From positions 1 through 10,781 of the forward strand of contig JAITBO010000191.1 in assembly GCA_031283505.1 (NCBI GenBank): 10,781 nt of DNA, given 5' to 3'. Of this stretch, positions 8,650-10,781 are shown piece after piece. Position numbers and translations under genes: made by a program. Source of the DNA: Treponema sp. GTDB taxonomy: Bacteria > Spirochaetota > Spirochaetia > Treponematales > Breznakiellaceae. The notes under the pieces are model-generated. The model was not told the origin of the DNA, searched no databases, and saw only the letters and a program-made list of their open reading frames with translations. The number at the start of each line of letters is the position of its first letter. Positions within the stretch are counted from its first letter, which is position 1.

Positions 8650-8685
8650 AGTTTCAAAACCCTGACGTGAGATTTGATACTGGTT
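8646..8685. repeat. Hairpin between the binding-protein gene and the first permease gene
   Basis: AACCAGT (8646-8652) pairs with ACTGGTT (8679-8685). After one mismatch, TCAAA (8654-8658) pairs with TTTGA (8673-8677), leaving a 14-base loop. On the minus strand the stem begins about 18 bases after the stop codon of the binding protein. Hairpins at this place commonly protect the upstream mRNA, so that the binding protein is made in excess over the permeases. That role is inferred. The left arm and following bases resemble those at 4433-4450. Confidence 0.5.
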
Positions 8686-8703
8686 CTGTACGCGATAAGA
8701 TTT

Positions 8704-10458
8704 CTACTGTTTGGGCTTGATCCGGTAGAGGGCGTTGACACCGTACCCGTCAATACAAATAGTCGGGGAAATATTGCTCCCATCCCCCATCTTGGGGAAG
8801 CCGGTCCACACCGAGGTGTTTACCGTATGGAACACCACTGGCCGGTACATCAGCCCCGCTGCGGGCATATTCTGGAGGTAGATGATGTTGAGTTCCGTCC
8901 AGAGCTGCTTGAGGGTGGCGGGGTTAGTTTCCGCGGCAAGCTGGGCGATGATCTGATTCGACCGGGGATTGGACCAACGGCCAAAGTTCCCGATCCGGTT
9001 GGGGACACCCGCCGGTGGAATATCGGAACTGCCCATGGTTTCGTAGGCCCGGTTCCAAGGGGAGGCGGGACCCGCTCCGCCGTAGCTGTGCATAATAATG
9101 TCGAAGGTCGCGTTGTCCTTATCGACCTGCCATACATTCGCTTCGGGGAAGTAGGTGGTAATATCCATCCCCAACTGGCGGCCAACCTGGGCCACTACTT
9201 CCAGGGACGCGTTCCAGTCAGACCAGCCCGCGGGACATTCCGCCCGGAAGCTAAGTTTGGTTCCACCCTTGGCGCGGATGCCATCGGCGCCCTTGACCCA
9301 GCCGGCCTGATCCAAAAGCTGGTTTGCCCCGGCAATGTCTACCCCCTTCCACTGGTAGGGCTTAAGGGCTTCGGCGTCTATTAGCGCCTGTTCCGTTGGA
9401 ACGGGCAACATCAGGGACGGGATCATAGCGGCGGTGTAACCGCTCATGGCGTTTTTCCCGATCATATCATAGTCCAGGGACATGGCAATGGCCCGGCGGA
9501 CAGTGGGATCGTCCAGCCCCGGTTTGGTGGTGTTAAACACGATGGAGGGAATAACCCCGGGGAAGTAATAGGGGGCCTGGGGAATATAGGTTTCTATCGA
9601 AGAACCAAAGGTCCACACTTGGGAAATAAACTGCTGGGAAACATCCACCTCCCCGGCCCGGAAAGCGGCGTCTCCTGATGCATTGTCTTTATATACGTTG
9701 TGGGCCACGTATTTTGGCGCGGGCAGCTTGCCGTATTTGGAAGCGATTTTTCCCCAATAGTTATCGTCCCGGATCAATACCACTTTGGTATCGTCATGAA
9801 TATAGAGCTTGTAGGGACCGGTCGCCACGGGCTCCCAGTTGGGATACTGGACAATTCCGGTAGGGCCCGAAACCTGTTTTTCGATGCCTTCCCATACATA
9901 CTTCGGTACGATGTACAGGGCGCAGAGGGAGGTTTCAATCATCTTGGGGTTGAAATTCGAAGGTTTGCCCCGAATTTCAACCGTATAATTATCGATTTTC
10001 CGTACACTATCGATATAGGACCAATAGGCGGTACCGCTAGTAGTATACCTGTTTTGCAGTTCGTAGGTATACACTACGTCATCGGCGGTCATGGGCTTGC
10101 CGTCGTTGAATTTGACGTTCTTGTTGAGGACTACCCTTGCATTCTGCCCGTTCCAGGTGTAGCTCTCCGCCAACTGGGGGTAGAGCTTGGCGTCCAAGAG
10201 GTTAAAAATAAATAACGTTTCATAAATAAGCTGACGTGAAACCGCGGTAAAAGGAGTAATTCCAAAAGAGCTGTCCACATTGAAGGGGTTAAAATGGGTA
10301 GGCGCTCCCCACAAAAGTCCGTTAAAGTAGAGAGTTTCGTTCCGGGGCAGACTGTCTAGGACGGCCCCCCCCCCCTGCCCGCCGCCGGCGGCAAAGGCCG
10401 CCCCCGCCGCGAGAGAGAGGATCAGGGCCAAAGTGAACAAGTTTTTTGCTGTTTTCAT
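8704..10458 (-). CDS. Secreted solute-binding protein, family 5, probably for oligosaccharides
   Basis: This 584-residue protein captures the substrate outside the cytoplasmic membrane and passes it to the permeases. A signal peptide is clear: MKTAKN, a hydrophobic core at 7-22 and likely cleavage near AFA-AGGG (about 23). There is no lipobox cysteine, so it is a soluble periplasmic protein, not a lipoprotein. The family-5 domain spans most of the rest, with FNDGKPMTADDVVYTYEL (117-134), TGPYKL (213-218) and LLDQAGW (381-387). The sequence is rich in Trp and contains AGWSDW (410-415), resembling Thermotoga sugar-binding members; this similarity is from memory. The start at 10458 is set by GGAGG at the right distance and by the signal peptide; an in-frame ATG at 10497 would put 13 odd residues before it. 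Codons 28-32 contain a run of 11 G. It is the first gene of the cluster and the sole binding protein here. Confidence 0.92.
   Translation of the reverse strand: MKTAKNLFTLALILSLAAGAAFAAGGGQGGGAVLDSLPRNETLYFNGLLWGAPTHFNPFNVDSSFGITPFTAVSRQLIYETLFIFNLLDAKLYPQLAESYTWNGQNARVVLNKNVKFNDGKPMTADDVVYTYELQNRYTTSGTAYWSYIDSVRKIDNYTVEIRGKPSNFNPKMIETSLCALYIVPKYVWEGIEKQVSGPTGIVQYPNWEPVATGPYKLYIHDDTKVVLIRDDNYWGKIASKYGKLPAPKYVAHNVYKDNASGDAAFRAGEVDVSQQFISQVWTFGSSIETYIPQAPYYFPGVIPSIVFNTTKPGLDDPTVRRAIAMSLDYDMIGKNAMSGYTAAMIPSLMLPVPTEQALIDAEALKPYQWKGVDIAGANQLLDQAGWVKGADGIRAKGGTKLSFRAECPAGWSDWNASLEVVAQVGRQLGMDITTYFPEANVWQVDKDNATFDIIMHSYGGAGPASPWNRAYETMGSSDIPPAGVPNRIGNFGRWSNPRSNQIIAQLAAETNPATLKQLWTELNIIYLQNMPAAGLMYRPVVFHTVNTSVWTGFPKMGDGSNISPTICIDGYGVNALYRIKPKQ
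10365..10375 (-). repeat. Run of 11 G in the binding-protein coding sequence
   Basis: On the coding strand the last base of the Gln28 codon, three Gly codons (GGG) and the first base of the Ala32 codon make an unbroken run of 11 G. The run lies in a Gly-rich linker just after the signal peptide. Gain or loss of one base would shift the frame and abolish the mature protein. Confidence 0.9.
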
Positions 10459-10460
10459 AG

Positions 10461-10468
10461 GTTCCTCC
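10461..10468 (-). promoter_or_regulatory. Ribosome binding site of the binding-protein gene, next to a T9 run
   Basis: GGAGGAAC on the minus strand ends two bases before ATG 10458. It decides the start over the upstream ATG at 10497. Directly upstream is a run of nine T (A9 on the plus strand, 10469-10477). Confidence 0.8.
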
Positions 10469-10482
10469 AAAAAAAAATTGTT

Positions 10483-10511
10483 TACATGAACGTACACTAA
10501 CGTATCATGTA
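10483..10511. promoter_or_regulatory. Operator-like palindrome in the leader of the cluster
   Basis: TACATGA-ACG (10483-10492) is mirrored by CGT-A-TCATGTA (10501-10511): seven plus three pairs around one bulged base and an 8-base centre. It lies roughly 26-54 bases after the predicted transcription start. A repressor binding here would block the whole cluster; as RNA it would form a hairpin about 24 bases before the start codon. The cognate regulator is not in the window. Confidence 0.45.
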
Positions 10512-10543
10512 CAGACTAACCGGATAATGATTAATCCCATCTG

Positions 10544-10572
10544 ATTATCTCTCTACAGTTCTCATTTGTCAA
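10544..10572 (-). promoter_or_regulatory. Main sigma-70 promoter of the transporter cluster
   Basis: On the minus strand a perfect -35 TTGACA (10567-10572) and -10 GATAAT (10544-10549) are separated by exactly 17 bases. Transcription would start near 10537, giving a leader of about 78 bases to ATG 10458. It is the best promoter in the window and suits a highly expressed binding protein. Confidence 0.75.
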
Positions 10573-10594
10573 TTGTTTTTTTAGTAAATTGTCG

Positions 10595-10630
10595 TTAACA
10601 AACGATTAGTTCACCCCCTTAATTAACAAA
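10595..10630. repeat. Direct repeat upstream of the main promoter
   Basis: TTAACAAA occurs at 10595-10602 and again at 10623-10630, 28 bases apart. The first copy lies within a small inverted repeat TCGTT-AACA-AACGA (10592-10605). It sits 20-60 bases upstream of the -35 box, where activators often bind. It is AT-rich and short, so chance is possible. Confidence 0.3.
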
Positions 10631-10781
10631 GGAAAAGATCACCCCCATGACAAAAACGCAAAATTTTACAGGTCTCAACTGTTTTATAAACTCTTCCCGG
10701 AGCTTCATAAATGGCCCATGAGATGCACTCCATGATTTTTGGTCTTTTTCCTCCTTATTCCTGCATTTTGACCAAAAGGGT
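10631..10781. other. Non-coding edge upstream of the transporter cluster
   Basis: No convincing gene is seen here on either strand. On the minus strand an AAGGAGG sits in the loop of an inverted repeat, TTTTGGTC (10737-10744) with GACCAAAA (10770-10777), but no start codon lies at a proper distance. The last 27 bases could be the end of a minus-strand gene (… KMQE then TAA), which cannot be tested within the window. Confidence 0.4.

Noticed and set aside
8674..9384. Open frame of 236 codons on the plus strand opposite the binding-protein gene
   Set aside because: It is an antisense shadow of the GC-rich coding sequence; the minus-strand protein has a signal peptide and family-5 motifs.
10623..10733. 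A 36-residue minus-strand reading frame upstream of the promoter
   Set aside because: The only ribosome-like site is 16 bases from its ATG, and the frame runs through candidate regulatory repeats.

Overview
The window looks like spirochaete DNA, most probably from a Treponema of the termite-gut type. The clues are mid-range GC content, peptide-type ABC transporters linked to glycan breakdown, a secreted binding protein whose signal peptide ends in an Ala-Gly-Gly-Gly-Gln-rich stretch, a poly-G tract, and abundant decayed insertion sequences. The genus is inferred from style and is not proven by any marker gene.

Two regions stand out. Positions 1 to about 1862 are a graveyard of broken genes: the 3' part of an ISAs1-type transposase with two in-frame stops; a nonsense-riddled DUF4062 gene; an IS30-type transposase with its middle deleted; an AT-rich stretch with a promoter and the start of an unidentified minus-strand gene; and a short GC-rich tail that resembles the C terminus of an Opp/Dpp ATPase. 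None of these appears functional.

Positions 1870 to 10572 hold one coherent cluster read on the minus strand. A strong sigma-70 promoter (10544-10572) and an operator-like palindrome (10483-10511) precede a secreted family-5 solute-binding protein (8704-10458). Next come two permeases (7462-8487 and 6498-7460), two ATPases (5396-6493 and 4561-5403) and a cytoplasmic GH2 beta-mannosidase (1914-4355). The cluster ends at a strong hairpin (1870-1899). The four transporter core genes are tightly packed (1-nt gap, 4-nt gap, 8-nt overlap). About 216 nt separate the binding protein from the first permease, and about 205 nt separate the last ATPase from the mannosidase; both gaps carry related hairpins.

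The proposed working model: the transporter looks like an oligopeptide importer by family, but its partner is a beta-mannosidase. By analogy with Thermotoga, where Opp/Dpp-type transporters import beta-mannosides and other oligosaccharides, this is probably an uptake and hydrolysis system for beta-manno-oligosaccharides from hemicellulose. The binding protein captures the sugar in the periplasm, the permease-ATPase complex imports it, and the mannosidase releases mannose in the cytoplasm. The most unusual feature is an 11-base G tract just after the signal-peptide codons of the binding protein. It could switch the whole import system on and off by slippage. No wholly new system was found.
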